Shown one piece after another: positions 29,978 through 38,529 of a stretch of 64,000 nt of DNA. The notes beneath the pieces were generated by a model. It made no database searches. It had not been told where the DNA came from and was given only the letters and a program-made list of their open reading frames with translations. Made by a program: the position numbers and the translations under genes. How positions within the stretch are numbered: the stretch's first letter is position 1; every line of letters starts with the position of its first letter. Source of the stretch: Pseudomonas deceptionensis (lineage in GTDB: Bacteria; Pseudomonadota; Gammaproteobacteria; Pseudomonadales; Pseudomonadaceae); NCBI RefSeq assembly GCF_900106095.1, contig NZ_FNUD01000002.1, positions 2,253,501 to 2,317,500 on the forward strand, read 5' to 3'.

Positions 29978-30242
29978 GGGTCTGTTGACGTTTGGTTGTG
30001 AGCCGCGTCGCTGGGTCAAATTTTGCCAGGAAAGGCGCAGGGCGAAGGGAATGGTTGTTCCCTTCTCAAGCCCTGCAACGCAGCCTGGCAAAATTTGACA
30101 CGCGACCCGAAGGGCCGATAGCCCATGTGGCGCAGGGCGGCGTTGCTCGCAGCTTATTTAGAACAACTAAACCACGCTGCTCGCGCCTTGCCCTGCACCA
30201 CATGGGCTATAGGCGCGGCCACAACCAAACGCCAACAGACCC
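29978..30242. repeat. 265-bp nested palindromic element
   Basis: Outer arms of about 29 bp begin GGGTCTGTTGACGTTTGG and end CCAAACGCCAACAGACCC. Inside are two separate hairpins. Hairpin 1 (30015-30099) has perfect 16-bp arms GTCAAATTTTGCCAGG, then GCAGGGC/GCCCTGC and GAAGGGAA/TTCCCTTC around a 6-base loop. Hairpin 2 (30118-30210) has perfect 13-bp arms ATAGCCCATGTGG, then the same GCAGGGC/GCCCTGC pair. Folded, it gives a three-way cloverleaf. It carries no credible gene. It may belong to a MITE-like or intergenic repeat family such as those described in P. fluorescens SBW25. Confidence 0.88.
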
Positions 30243-30314
30243 TAGGGCCTTGCTAAAACCTGATTTATGAGTCAGGTTTTGCGACGAGCCATTTCCCCCG
30301 TGCCGGAGTCATCC

Positions 30315-31283
30315 ATGATTGTCGATCGCCAGGGCAGACGTTTTCGCAATTTGCGTATCAGTCTGACTTCAGCATGCAACTACGCCTGCACCTACTGCGT
30401 GCCCAACGGCAAGCGGCTGGTCGCTGCGCAGGATGAGCTATCCGCCGAGGCCATGGTGCGCGGGGTGGCCTATCTGATTGAAGCAGCGGGCATCGAGCGC
30501 TTGCGCATTACCGGTGGCGAGCCGCTGGTCAGCCCAAAGCTTGAAACCTTTATGCGTGAAGTCGGGCAGTTGGGGTTGAGTGATATCAGCCTGACCACTA
30601 ACGGCCAGTTGCTTGCGCGCAAGCTGCCACTGCTGCTGGATGCGGGCATCCGCCGGCTCAATGTTTCCCTCGACACCCTTGACCCTGAAGCGTTTCGCCG
30701 CATTGCCCGGGGCGGCGACCTGCCGACCGTGCTCGACGGCATGCAGCAGGCCCGTGAAGCGGGAATCAAGATCAAGGTCAATATGGTGCCGTTGCGCGGG
30801 CAGAACCTGGATCAGGTCATGCCGCTGCTGGAGTACTGCCTTGAGCGCGGCTTCGAGTTGCGTTTTATCGAGCTGATGCGCATGGGGCACCTGGCCAGTG
30901 ATGGCAATGCCTTCTTGCAGCAGTTCGTCAGCTTGCAGCAGCTGTTGTCGTTGATTGGCGAACGCTACGAGTACTTGCAGGCGGATGCGCCGATCGACGC
31001 CACGGCGGTGCGTTACCAGATCCCCGGGCACGGTCACTTTGGGGTGATTGCCAACGAAAGCGTCCCGTTTTGCCGGACCTGCTCGCGCCTGCGGCTGTCC
31101 TCCACGGGCTGGTTGCATGGCTGCCTGTCGTCGAGCAATCGCCACTATGTGGGCGACTTGCTGAACAAGCCCCGGCATCAGGCGCTGCCTGCACTGCAAG
31201 GCCTGCTGATGAAAGCTTTGGGCGACAAGCAGGATGTCGCGTTCTCGGGCGGTGCCACTGTGATGAAAATCATCGGCGGCTGA
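30315..31283 (+). CDS. moaA: MoaA-like radical SAM GTP cyclase
   Basis: The first step of molybdenum cofactor synthesis (GTP to 3',8-cyclo-GTP). About 322 residues from ATG 30315, behind GGAG; an ATG at 30267 in frame is the alternative. The radical SAM cluster site is CNYACTYC (about residue 20), the SAM site is in RITGGEPLVS, and the second cluster is CRTC with the third cysteine 13 residues later. The C-terminus ends in GG, needed for activity in known MoaA. No other moa gene is near, so this is a solitary, possibly second, copy. It starts 72 bases after the palindromic element. Confidence 0.87.
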   Translation: MIVDRQGRRFRNLRISLTSACNYACTYCVPNGKRLVAAQDELSAEAMVRGVAYLIEAAGIERLRITGGEPLVSPKLETFMREVGQLGLSDISLTTNGQLLARKLPLLLDAGIRRLNVSLDTLDPEAFRRIARGGDLPTVLDGMQQAREAGIKIKVNMVPLRGQNLDQVMPLLEYCLERGFELRFIELMRMGHLASDGNAFLQQFVSLQQLLSLIGERYEYLQADAPIDATAVRYQIPGHGHFGVIANESVPFCRTCSRLRLSSTGWLHGCLSSSNRHYVGDLLNKPRHQALPALQGLLMKALGDKQDVAFSGGATVMKIIGG

Positions 31284-31300
31284 CCTAAAGACCTCGCCCT

Positions 31301-31387
31301 TGTGGGAGCCAGCCTGCTGGCGATGCAGACGACACAGCCTGCCTGGCTCACCGCAGTGAGGCTTTCGCCAGCAGGCTGGCTCTCACA
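31301..31387. repeat. REP pair (GTGGGAGCCAGCC type)
   Basis: TGTGGGAGCCAGCCTGCTGG at 31301 and its inverse CCAGCAGGCTGGCTCTCACA ending at 31387, about 40 bases apart: a Pseudomonas REP doublet (BIME) after the moaA-like gene. Confidence 0.9.
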
Positions 31388-31493
31388 GTAACTAGTTTCT
31401 TTTCCCACAAAAACTGAACTGCGCAAACTGGCGCGCAATCTGCATCACGCGGTTATTCGCCGGTTTTCTGTCACCGGCCATCGGGAGAGCGGG

Positions 31494-32099
31494 ATGCGTG
31501 GTCTGATTGTATGGCTGACTTTTTTGGCACTGGGTGGCTGTATGACGGTCAGCGACATGGGTGAGGGTGCGCGCTATCAAATGAGCGACGCGGGCCTGCT
31601 CGATCACAGCAGCACCCGGCGCAGCAACTCGCTGCGCATCCAGCCCGACTCCTTTATCTATATCGCCCAAGGGCCGTTTGCCCCGGTGGGTGACCCTTAC
31701 GTGCGTCCCAATGTGGTGGCCGAAGAAGCCTTCAATGGTTTTGTCGAATACTTCCCGATGGTGCGCCGCGCCAAAGAGCCGCTGGGGCTCGATCAGGCCA
31801 TGAGCGAGGCCCGGGGTTTTGGTGCGCATTATTTGCTGTACACCCGTTTCGCCCGGGCCGATGACCGGATCAGCAACAGCGACGAGTGGCTCGACCAGGA
31901 AGAAATCAGTCGTCTGGGGATCGACAGTGGCGTGATTCAGGTGATGCTGATCGAAACCGGTACGCAGTATTTGATCGACACCGCCACCATCCGCAGTCGC
32001 GGCGGTTTGCTGACGTTCCATGACAACAAGCCGGCCGACCTGATTGGCCCGCCGCTCGCCAAGTACGCGCGCAGCTTGATAGGCTTGAGCGATCAATAA
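31494..32099 (+). CDS. DUF4823 lipoprotein
   Basis: A 201-residue predicted lipoprotein: signal peptide MRGLIVWLTFLALGGC with the lipobox cysteine at residue 16, then a soluble domain of the DUF4823 type (RIQPDSFIYIAQGPFAPVG near residue 50, AMSEARGFGAHYLLYTRFAR near 102). No acidic residue sits at the +2 position (MTVS), so outer-membrane sorting is expected. The DUF1285 gene follows after 15 bases. The function is unknown. Confidence 0.83.
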   Translation: MRGLIVWLTFLALGGCMTVSDMGEGARYQMSDAGLLDHSSTRRSNSLRIQPDSFIYIAQGPFAPVGDPYVRPNVVAEEAFNGFVEYFPMVRRAKEPLGLDQAMSEARGFGAHYLLYTRFARADDRISNSDEWLDQEEISRLGIDSGVIQVMLIETGTQYLIDTATIRSRGGLLTFHDNKPADLIGPPLAKYARSLIGLSDQ

Positions 32100-32114
32100 G
32101 ACAAGGAGAGCAAC

Positions 32115-32678
32115 ATGAGCGAGCCGGTAGATGTCAGTAACCTGTTGGCGCAGATCCCCAGGGCTGACAAAGGCCTGCCGCCCGTTCACTTGTGGGATAC
32201 CGCGTTTTGCGGTGACATCGACATGCGCATCGCCCGCGATGGCACCTGGTATTACATGGGCACGCCCATTGGCCGCAAGCCCATGGTCAAACTCTTCTCG
32301 ACCATCATCCGCCGCGACGGCGATGATTATTTTCTGATCACCCCGGTAGAAAAAGTCGGCATCAAAGTCGATGACGCGCCCTTTGTGGCGGTCGCCCTGG
32401 AGGTAGAAGGGGCGGGCGAGCAGCAAGTCCTGCGTTTCACGACCAACGTTGACGAGTTCATCAGTGCCGGCAGCGAGCACCCGCTGCGTATCGTCATCGA
32501 CCCGGTCACCCAGGAGCCCGCACCTTACGTGCATGTGCGGCGCAACCTCGAAGCACTGATCCATCGCAATGTGTTCTACCAATTGGTGGAGCTGGCGGTG
32601 GTTCGCGAAGTCGACGGGCAGAACTGGTTGGGCGTGTGGAGCGGTGCCGAGTTTTTCCCTATTGGCCTTGAGCCTTGA
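32115..32678 (+). CDS. DUF1285 protein
   Basis: A 187-residue cytosolic protein of the DUF1285 family: [22 protein letters not shown] near the N-terminus (given as [12 protein letters not shown] and [10 protein letters not shown]), [20 protein letters not shown], and [18 protein letters not shown] in the middle. AAGGAGAG precedes the ATG. It pairs with the DUF4823 lipoprotein gene. Structures of the family are known but no activity is established. Confidence 0.86.
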   Translation: MSEPVDVSNLLAQIPRADKGLPPVHLWDTAFCGDIDMRIARDGTWYYMGTPIGRKPMVKLFSTIIRRDGDDYFLITPVEKVGIKVDDAPFVAVALEVEGAGEQQVLRFTTNVDEFISAGSEHPLRIVIDPVTQEPAPYVHVRRNLEALIHRNVFYQLVELAVVREVDGQNWLGVWSGAEFFPIGLEP

Positions 32679-32723
32679 TACACCGCGTGCTTGAGCCCCA
32701 ACAATAAAAAATCAGGAGCACTT

Positions 32724-33599
32724 ATGTCGTGGACAGCCGTAACCCCACACCGGGCAACACTTGGGGAGGGGCCGTTCTGGGACGCTCCCGGGCAGGCGTT
32801 GTATTGGGTCGACATTGCCGGCAAACAGGCTTTGCGTCTGCAGGGTGACAACGTTCAGATCTGGCAGATGCCCGAGCACGTTTCAGCCTTCATTCCCTGT
32901 GCCAGCGGCGATGCGCTGGTCACCCTGAGCAGCGGCGTGTATCGCCTTGATCTGGATTCTGCGGGCCTTGATCCGCGCCTCACACTGCTCTGCATCGCCG
33001 ACCCGCAGCCGGGCAATCGTCCCAACGAGGCCCGTTGCGATGCCTTGGGCCAGCTGTGGCTGGGGACCATGCAGAACAACATTGGCGAGCAGGGCGAGGA
33101 CTTGCCGATCGAGCGCCGCAGTGGCGGGTTGTTCCGGATCGCGGGCGATGGCCGGGTGACGCCGCTGCTCAACGGCCTGGGGATTCCCAACACACTGCTG
33201 TGGAGCTCAGACGGCACCACCCTGTATTTCGGCGACAGCCTGGATGCCACGATCTATCAGTACTCGGTGGCGGCCGATGGTTTTCTGAGCCCGCCCGAGG
33301 TCTGGCGTGGCCCGCATCCGTTGGGCGGTCCCGATGGCTCGGCGATGGATGCCGACGGGTTTGTCTGGAATGCACGCTGGGATGGCAGTTGCCTGCTGCG
33401 CCTGGCCCCTGATGGTCAAGTCGACCGGGTGATCGAGCTGCCCGTCAGCCGTCCTACCAGTTGCGTATTTGGCGGCGCAGACCTGCGCACCCTGTTTATC
33501 ACCAGCGCTGCCAGCCCGGCCAACCACCCTCTGGACGGGGCATTGCTGTCGATCAGGGTCGATGTGCCGGGAGTTCTCTGTACGCGATTCGCGGGTTAA
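32724..33599 (+). CDS. SMP-30/gluconolactonase-family sugar lactonase
   Basis: A calcium-dependent beta-propeller lactonase of 291 residues, started at ATG 32724 behind CAGGAG. The family signatures are LGEGPFWDAPGQALYWVDI (residues 13-31; metal-binding glutamate), RPNEARCDALGQLWLGTM (about 100), PNTLLWSSDGTTLYFGDS (about 155) and GPDGSAMDADGFVWNARW (about 205). Standing just before the galactose-type operon and its promoter, it is the natural candidate to open galactono-1,4-lactone (or arabinonolactone) made by the next gene's dehydrogenase. Confidence 0.88.
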   Translation: MSWTAVTPHRATLGEGPFWDAPGQALYWVDIAGKQALRLQGDNVQIWQMPEHVSAFIPCASGDALVTLSSGVYRLDLDSAGLDPRLTLLCIADPQPGNRPNEARCDALGQLWLGTMQNNIGEQGEDLPIERRSGGLFRIAGDGRVTPLLNGLGIPNTLLWSSDGTTLYFGDSLDATIYQYSVAADGFLSPPEVWRGPHPLGGPDGSAMDADGFVWNARWDGSCLLRLAPDGQVDRVIELPVSRPTSCVFGGADLRTLFITSAASPANHPLDGALLSIRVDVPGVLCTRFAG

Positions 33600-33659
33600 A
33601 TCCCTTAATATGGGATGCAAAATTATATATTGAGATATTGCTAGCCCTGGGTTTATAGT
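33596..33659 (+). promoter_or_regulatory. Sugar-operon promoter-operator, copy A
   Basis: TTGAGA (33630-33635), 18 bases, TATAGT (33654-33659). Upstream lies ATCCCTTAATATGGGAT (33599-33615), a palindrome and likely operator, then AATTATATATTGAGAT. The whole block, including the later AACAAAACAGGTGAAGTGATG, recurs before dgoK, so both are probably read by the same regulator, most simply the IclR protein encoded in the cluster. Confidence 0.75.
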
Positions 33660-33709
33660 CGGCCACAGCTCCACGCACTCACACTTAAAAAAACAAAACA
33701 GGTGAAGTG

Positions 33710-33847
33710 ATGCCGAACTATCCCAGGGTGCTCCTGCGCGCCAGCGCGTCTGCACGCCACGCCCAATCCCCCACGCTTTTTAACCGGTCATCGACAGATG
33801 CCCGGCGTTCGTCGTGCTTTTTTTCAGGAGGCATGATTGATGGCTGA
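33710..33847 (+). CDS. Putative leader ORF (45 codons)
   Basis: An open frame starting at the ATG of GGTGAAGTGATG, the exact counterpart of the dgoK start site in the second promoter copy. It begins MPNYPRVLLRAS and ends at a TGA that overlaps the SDR start. It has a good ribosome site but an Arg/Ser-rich, unremarkable sequence. It may be translated as a leader peptide, or be a remnant of the duplicated start. Confidence 0.25.
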   Translation: MPNYPRVLLRASASARHAQSPTLFNRSSTDARRSSCFFSGGMIDG

Positions 33848-34658
33848 ACCTCTAGCATTACCGCCGGTGGCCGAGCCACCCCGGGGCGAGCGTCTGAAGA
33901 ACAAGGTGGTACTGCTGACCGGTGCTGCGCAAGGGATTGGCGAAGCCATCGTCGCCAGCTTTGTGTCGCAACAGGCGAAAATGGTCATCAGTGATATTCA
34001 GGGCGAGAAGGTCGAGAAGGTTGCCGCCCATTGGCGTGAGCAGGGTGCCGATGTACAGGCGATCAAGGCCGACGTGTCCCGCCAGGCGGACCTGCATGCA
34101 ATCGTCGCGCTGGCCATGGAGTTGCATGGCCGGGTCGATGTACTGGTCAACTGCGCCGGGGTCAACGTGTTCCGTGACCCTCTGGAAATGACCGAAGAAG
34201 ACTGGCGCCGCTGTTTCGCCATCGATCTGGACGGCGCATGGTACGGCTGCAAGGCGGTCTTGCCGCAGATGATCGAGCAGGGCATCGGCAGCATCATCAA
34301 CATCGCATCAACCCACTCCACCCACATTATTCCGGGTTGCTTCCCGTACCCGGTGGCCAAGCACGGCCTGCTGGGGCTGACCCGTGCCCTGGGCATCGAA
34401 TACGCCTCCAAAGGCATTCGGGTCAACGCCATTGCCCCGGGGTATATCGAGACGCAACTCAACGTCGACTACTGGAACGGTTTCGCCGACCCCCATGCCG
34501 AGCGTCAGCGTGCCTTCGACCTGCACCCGCCGCGCCGCATCGGGCAACCGCTGGAAGTGGCGATGACCGCCGTGTTCCTGGCCAGCGATGAAGCGCCGTT
34601 TATCAACGCCTCCTGCATCACCATCGATGGCGGGCGTTCGGTGATGTACCACGACTGA
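33840..34658 (+). CDS. SDR-family sugar 1-dehydrogenase (probable galactose/arabinose)
   Basis: A short-chain dehydrogenase of 272 residues starting at ATG 33840, behind a full AGGAGG. The cofactor site is TGAAQGIGEAIV (about 29-40), then NCAGVNVF, serine in IINIASTHST (about 153), and YPVAKHG (about 168). The C-terminal INASCITIDGGRSV is typical. Its place between a sugar lactonase and a sugar ABC importer, with galactonate genes downstream, makes oxidation of D-galactose (or L-arabinose) to the lactone the likely reaction; this is inferred from context. Confidence 0.85.
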   Translation: MAEPLALPPVAEPPRGERLKNKVVLLTGAAQGIGEAIVASFVSQQAKMVISDIQGEKVEKVAAHWREQGADVQAIKADVSRQADLHAIVALAMELHGRVDVLVNCAGVNVFRDPLEMTEEDWRRCFAIDLDGAWYGCKAVLPQMIEQGIGSIINIASTHSTHIIPGCFPYPVAKHGLLGLTRALGIEYASKGIRVNAIAPGYIETQLNVDYWNGFADPHAERQRAFDLHPPRRIGQPLEVAMTAVFLASDEAPFINASCITIDGGRSVMYHD

Positions 34659-34719
34659 ACCCATGATTGGACGTTCAAGGCTTTCAAACACTTTAAAAAT
34701 AAAAACAAAGGAGTCAGCT

Positions 34720-35724
34720 ATGAAACATCGTCCCGGTATCCGTTCCCTGTGCTGTGCGGCCCTTGCCGTCGGTGCCATCAGTCTGAGCAGTGCGCTGTTG
34801 GCCGCCGAGCAGGTAAAGATCGGTTTTCTGGTCAAGCAGGCGGAAGAGCCCTGGTTCCAGACCGAATGGGCTTTCGCTGAAAAAGCCGCGAAAGACAAAG
34901 GCTTCACCCTGATCAAGATTGCCGTGCCGGATGGCGAGAAAACCCTGTCGGCCATTGACAGCCTGGCGGCCAACGGCGCCCAGGGCTTTGTGATTTGCCC
35001 GCCGGATGTAGGGCTCGGCCCGGCGATCATGGCCAAGGCCAAACTCAACGGCCTGAAAGTGATCGCCGTCGATGACCGCTTTGTCGATGCCAGCGGCAAA
35101 TTTATGGAAGAGGTGCCGTACCTGGGCATGGCGGCCTTCGAAGTCGGCCAGAAGCAGGGCAATGCGATGGTCGCGGAAGCGAAAAACCGCAACTGGGACT
35201 GGAAAGACACTTACGCGGTGATCAACACCTTCAACGAACTGGACACCGGTAAAAAGCGCACCGACGGCTCGGTCAAATCCTTGAAGGACGCGGGCCTGCC
35301 CGACGATCACATCCTCTACTCGGCGCTCAAGACCCTCGACGTGCCCGGCAGCATGGACGCCACCAACTCGGCACTGGTCAAACTGCCCAGTGGTGCGAAG
35401 AACCTGATCATCGGCGGGATGAACGACAGCACGGTGCTCGGTGGTGTGCGCGCCACGGAAAGTGCCGGGTTCGCCGCGGCCAATGTGATCGGCATCGGCA
35501 TCAATGGCACCGACGCCATTGGCGAACTGAAAAAACCCAACAGCGGTTTCTTTGGCTCCATGCTGCCGAGCCCGCATATCGAAGGCTACAAGACGGCGAC
35601 CATGATGTTTGAGTGGATCACCGAAGGCAAAGAGCCGCCGCTGTACACCGCCATGGATGAGGTGACGCTGATCACCCGTGACAACTTTCAGGAAGAGCTG
35701 ACCAAGATAGGTCTGTGGAATTGA
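34720..35724 (+). CDS. araF: Sugar ABC importer, periplasmic binding protein (AraF-like)
   Basis: The substrate-binding protein of a pentose/hexose importer, 334 residues from ATG 34720 behind AAAGGAG. A signal peptide with cleavage near ALLAAEQ (about residue 28) precedes the mature start VKIGFLVKQAEEPWFQ, characteristic of AraF. IKIAVPDGEKTLSAIDSLAA and IIGGMNDSTVLGG are further AraF-type segments. L-arabinose binding proteins of this kind also bind D-galactose, which fits the neighbouring genes. Confidence 0.9.
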   Translation: MKHRPGIRSLCCAALAVGAISLSSALLAAEQVKIGFLVKQAEEPWFQTEWAFAEKAAKDKGFTLIKIAVPDGEKTLSAIDSLAANGAQGFVICPPDVGLGPAIMAKAKLNGLKVIAVDDRFVDASGKFMEEVPYLGMAAFEVGQKQGNAMVAEAKNRNWDWKDTYAVINTFNELDTGKKRTDGSVKSLKDAGLPDDHILYSALKTLDVPGSMDATNSALVKLPSGAKNLIIGGMNDSTVLGGVRATESAGFAAANVIGIGINGTDAIGELKKPNSGFFGSMLPSPHIEGYKTATMMFEWITEGKEPPLYTAMDEVTLITRDNFQEELTKIGLWN

Positions 35725-35755
35725 GCCGTTTTGCGTTCTCAGCACCGAGGTGGTC

Positions 35756-37288
35756 ATGCAACAGCACACTGCTCATCCAGCACTAACGGACGTCACCGCC
35801 AGCCTGCGTTTTAACGGGATCGGCAAGCATTTCCCCGGGGTACAGGCGCTGGCCAATATCAGCTTCGTCGCCCACCCGGGGCAGGTGCATGCGCTGATGG
35901 GCGAAAACGGCGCGGGTAAATCCACGCTGCTGAAAATCCTGGGGGGCGCCTACACCCCCAGCAGCGGCAACCTGCAGATCGGCGAGCAGTCGCTGATCTT
36001 CAAGTCCACCGCCGAGAGTATTGCCAACCGGGTCGCGGTGATCCACCAGGAGCTGCACCTGGTGCCGGAAATGACGGTGGCCGAGAACCTGTTTCTCGGC
36101 CATTTGCCGGCCCGTTTTGGCCTGATCAAGCGCAGCGTGCTGCGGCAGAACGCACTGGAACTGCTCAAGGGCCTGGCCGATGAAATCGACCCCCAGGAGA
36201 AGGTCGCGCGCTTGTCGCTGGGCCAGCGGCAGCTGGTGGAAATCGCCAAGGCACTGTCCCGCGGTGCCCATGTGATTGCTTTCGATGAGCCTACGAGCAG
36301 CCTGTCGGCCCGTGAAATCGACCGGCTGATGACCATCATCGGGCGCCTGCGCGATGAGGGCAAAGTGGTGCTCTATGTTTCCCATCGCATGGAGGAAGTG
36401 TTCCGTATCTGCAATGCAGTGACGGTGTTCAAGGACGGTCGTTACGTGCGCACCTTCGAGCAGATGAGTGAGCTGACTCACGATCAGTTGGTGACGTGCA
36501 TGGTCGGTCGCGACATTCAGGATATCTACGATTACCGGCCTCGCGAGCACGGTGACGTGGCGCTCAAGGTCGAGGGCTTGCTCGGCCCGGGGCTGCGCGA
36601 GCCGGTGAGTTTCGAGGTGCGCAAGGGCGAGATCCTCGGCCTGTTCGGGCTGGTGGGTGCCGGGCGTACCGAGTTGCTGCGCATGCTCAGCGGGCTGACC
36701 CGCTACAGCGCCGGGCGCCTTGAGCTGCAAGGCGCACAGCTGACCTTGCGCTCGCCCCGTGATGCGATCGGTGCCGGGGTGCTGCTGTGCCCGGAGGATC
36801 GCAAGAAGGAGGGCATCATGCCGCTGGCCAGCGTGGCGGAGAACATCAACATCAGCGCCCGCGGCGCCCACTCGACGTTGGGGTGCCTGCTGCGCGGAGT
36901 ATGGGAGCGGGGTAACGCCGACAAGCAGATCAAGGCGCTGAAAGTGAAGACCCCCAGCGCGTCGCAGAAAATCATGTACCTGTCCGGCGGCAATCAGCAA
37001 AAGGCCATTCTCGGGCGCTGGCTGTCGATGCCCATGAAGGTGCTGCTGCTCGACGAGCCGACGCGGGGCATCGATATCGGTGCCAAGGCCGAGATCTACC
37101 AGATTATCCACACCCTGGCGGCCAGCGGCATTGCGGTGATCGTGGTGTCCAGCGACCTGATGGAAGTGATGGGCATTTCTGACCGCATCCTGGTGCTCTG
37201 TGAAGGGGCGGTGAGCGGCGAGATGCCCCGCGACCAGGCCAATGAATCCAACCTGTTGCAAATGGCCTTGCCACGCCAGCGCGGCTGA
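35756..37288 (+). CDS. araG: Sugar ABC importer, ATPase (AraG-like)
   Basis: A duplicated ATPase of about 510 residues, as in monosaccharide importers. The first half has GENGAGKSTLLK (about 46), LSLGQRQLVEIAKAL and VIAFDEPTSSLS. The second has the degenerate GLVGAGRTELLR (about 300), CPEDRKKEGI, LSGGNQQKAILGRWL and LLLDEPTRGIDIG. The start is ATG 35756; a GTG two codons earlier is possible. It lies between the binding protein and permease genes. Confidence 0.93.
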   Translation: MQQHTAHPALTDVTASLRFNGIGKHFPGVQALANISFVAHPGQVHALMGENGAGKSTLLKILGGAYTPSSGNLQIGEQSLIFKSTAESIANRVAVIHQELHLVPEMTVAENLFLGHLPARFGLIKRSVLRQNALELLKGLADEIDPQEKVARLSLGQRQLVEIAKALSRGAHVIAFDEPTSSLSAREIDRLMTIIGRLRDEGKVVLYVSHRMEEVFRICNAVTVFKDGRYVRTFEQMSELTHDQLVTCMVGRDIQDIYDYRPREHGDVALKVEGLLGPGLREPVSFEVRKGEILGLFGLVGAGRTELLRMLSGLTRYSAGRLELQGAQLTLRSPRDAIGAGVLLCPEDRKKEGIMPLASVAENINISARGAHSTLGCLLRGVWERGNADKQIKALKVKTPSASQKIMYLSGGNQQKAILGRWLSMPMKVLLLDEPTRGIDIGAKAEIYQIIHTLAASGIAVIVVSSDLMEVMGISDRILVLCEGAVSGEMPRDQANESNLLQMALPRQRG

Positions 37289-37314
37289 AGGCGTGAGCCC
37301 CCTGAGAGGTTTTT

Positions 37315-38283
37315 ATGACCGTACAAAACACATCGCTGCCGGCCACCCGCAAAAAACTTGATATGCGACGCTTTCTCGACGATTGGGTGATGTTGCTGGC
37401 AGCGTTTGCGATCTTCCTGCTCTGCACCCTGTTGATCGACAACTTCCTGTCGCCGCTGAACATGCGTGGCCTGGGCCTGGCTATTTCCACCACCGGGATT
37501 GCCGCCTGCACCATGCTCTATTGCCTGGCGTCGGGGCATTTCGACCTGTCGGTCGGCTCGGTCATTGCGTGCTCCGGGGTCGTGGCGGCGGTGGTCATGC
37601 GCGACACGGACAGCGTGTTCCTGGGTGTCAGCGCGGCGCTGGCGATGGGGCTGATTGTGGGCCTGATCAACGGCATCGTCATCGCCAAGCTGCGGGTCAA
37701 CGCGTTGATTACGACACTGGCGACCATGCAGATCGTGCGTGGTCTGGCGTATATCTTTGCCAACGGCAAGGCGGTGGGGGTGTCTCAGGAGTCGTTCTTC
37801 GTCTTTGGCAACGGCCAGTTGTTCGGCGTGCCGGTGCCGATCCTGATCACCATTGCGTGCTTCCTGTTTTTCGGCTGGCTGCTCAACTACACCACCTACG
37901 GGCGCAACACCATGGCCATTGGCGGCAACCCGGAAGCGGCGCTGCTGGCGGGGGTCAATGTCGACCGCACCAAAATCATCATCTTCGCCGTCCACGGGCT
38001 GATCGGTGCATTGGCCGGGGTGATCCTCGCGTCACGGATGACTTCGGGCCAGCCGATGATTGGCCAGGGGTTTGAGCTGACCGTGATCTCGGCCTGCGTA
38101 CTGGGCGGTGTGTCGCTGAGCGGCGGGGTAGGGATGATCCGGCACGTGATTGCCGGGGTGCTGATCCTGGCCATCATCGAAAACGCGATGAACCTGAAGA
38201 ACATCGACACCTTCTACCAGTACGTGATCCGCGGCTCGATCCTGTTGCTGGCGGTCGTTATAGATCGCTTGAAGCAGCGCTGA
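37315..38283 (+). CDS. araH: Sugar ABC importer, permease (AraH-like)
   Basis: An inner-membrane permease of 322 residues with about ten hydrophobic segments. The conserved SGHFDLSVGSVIACSG (about 75) and AIGGNPEAALLAGVNVDRT (about 200) are marks of the AraH/RbsC family. GAGAGG lies 6-11 bases before the ATG. It ends the first operon of the cluster; an REP pair follows within 11 bases and probably protects or ends the message. Confidence 0.92.
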   Translation: MTVQNTSLPATRKKLDMRRFLDDWVMLLAAFAIFLLCTLLIDNFLSPLNMRGLGLAISTTGIAACTMLYCLASGHFDLSVGSVIACSGVVAAVVMRDTDSVFLGVSAALAMGLIVGLINGIVIAKLRVNALITTLATMQIVRGLAYIFANGKAVGVSQESFFVFGNGQLFGVPVPILITIACFLFFGWLLNYTTYGRNTMAIGGNPEAALLAGVNVDRTKIIIFAVHGLIGALAGVILASRMTSGQPMIGQGFELTVISACVLGGVSLSGGVGMIRHVIAGVLILAIIENAMNLKNIDTFYQYVIRGSILLLAVVIDRLKQR

Positions 38284-38293
38284 ATCCTGGCCC

Positions 38294-38402
38294 CTGTAGC
38301 CGCTGCCGCAGGCTGCGATGGGATTGGTGCGCCACTGCGCTGTCTTTTGATCAGGAATGAAGGGCCTGCGGCCCTTATCGCAGCCTGCGGCAGCGGCTAC
38401 AG
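38294..38402. repeat. REP pair (GTAGCCGCTGCCGCAGGC type)
   Basis: Two perfect 26-bp arms, the left beginning CTGTAGCCGCTGCCGCAGG at 38294 and the right its exact inverse ending 38402, around a 57-base centre that itself holds GGGCCTGCGGCCC-type pairing. It separates araH from the second promoter. Confidence 0.9.
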
Positions 38403-38414
38403 AGTTTGAGTGTG

Positions 38415-38478
38415 TTAAATCCCTATATTTGAGATGAGTATTTATATATTGAGATTTGATGCGGTCGCGGTTTATAGT
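38415..38478 (+). promoter_or_regulatory. Sugar-operon promoter-operator, copy B (dgoK)
   Basis: TTGAGA (38449-38454), 18 bases, TATAGT (38473-38478), with TTAAATCCCTATATTTGAGAT upstream given here as TTAAATCCCTATATT then TGAGAT. Spacing and flanks match copy A at 33596, down to the AACAAAACAGGTGAAGCGATG that contains the dgoK start. Confidence 0.75.
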
Positions 38479-38529
38479 CGCCTGCACTGATTCACAGCAT
38501 TCACTGCTAAAAACAAAACAGGTGAAGCG

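Noticed and set aside
29992..30270. 92-codon frame inside the palindromic element
   Set aside because: It reads through both hairpins and ends in the next gene's leader; composition follows the repeat, not a protein.
35783..37261. 492-codon minus-strand frame
   Set aside because: Shadow of the AraG-like ATPase gene.
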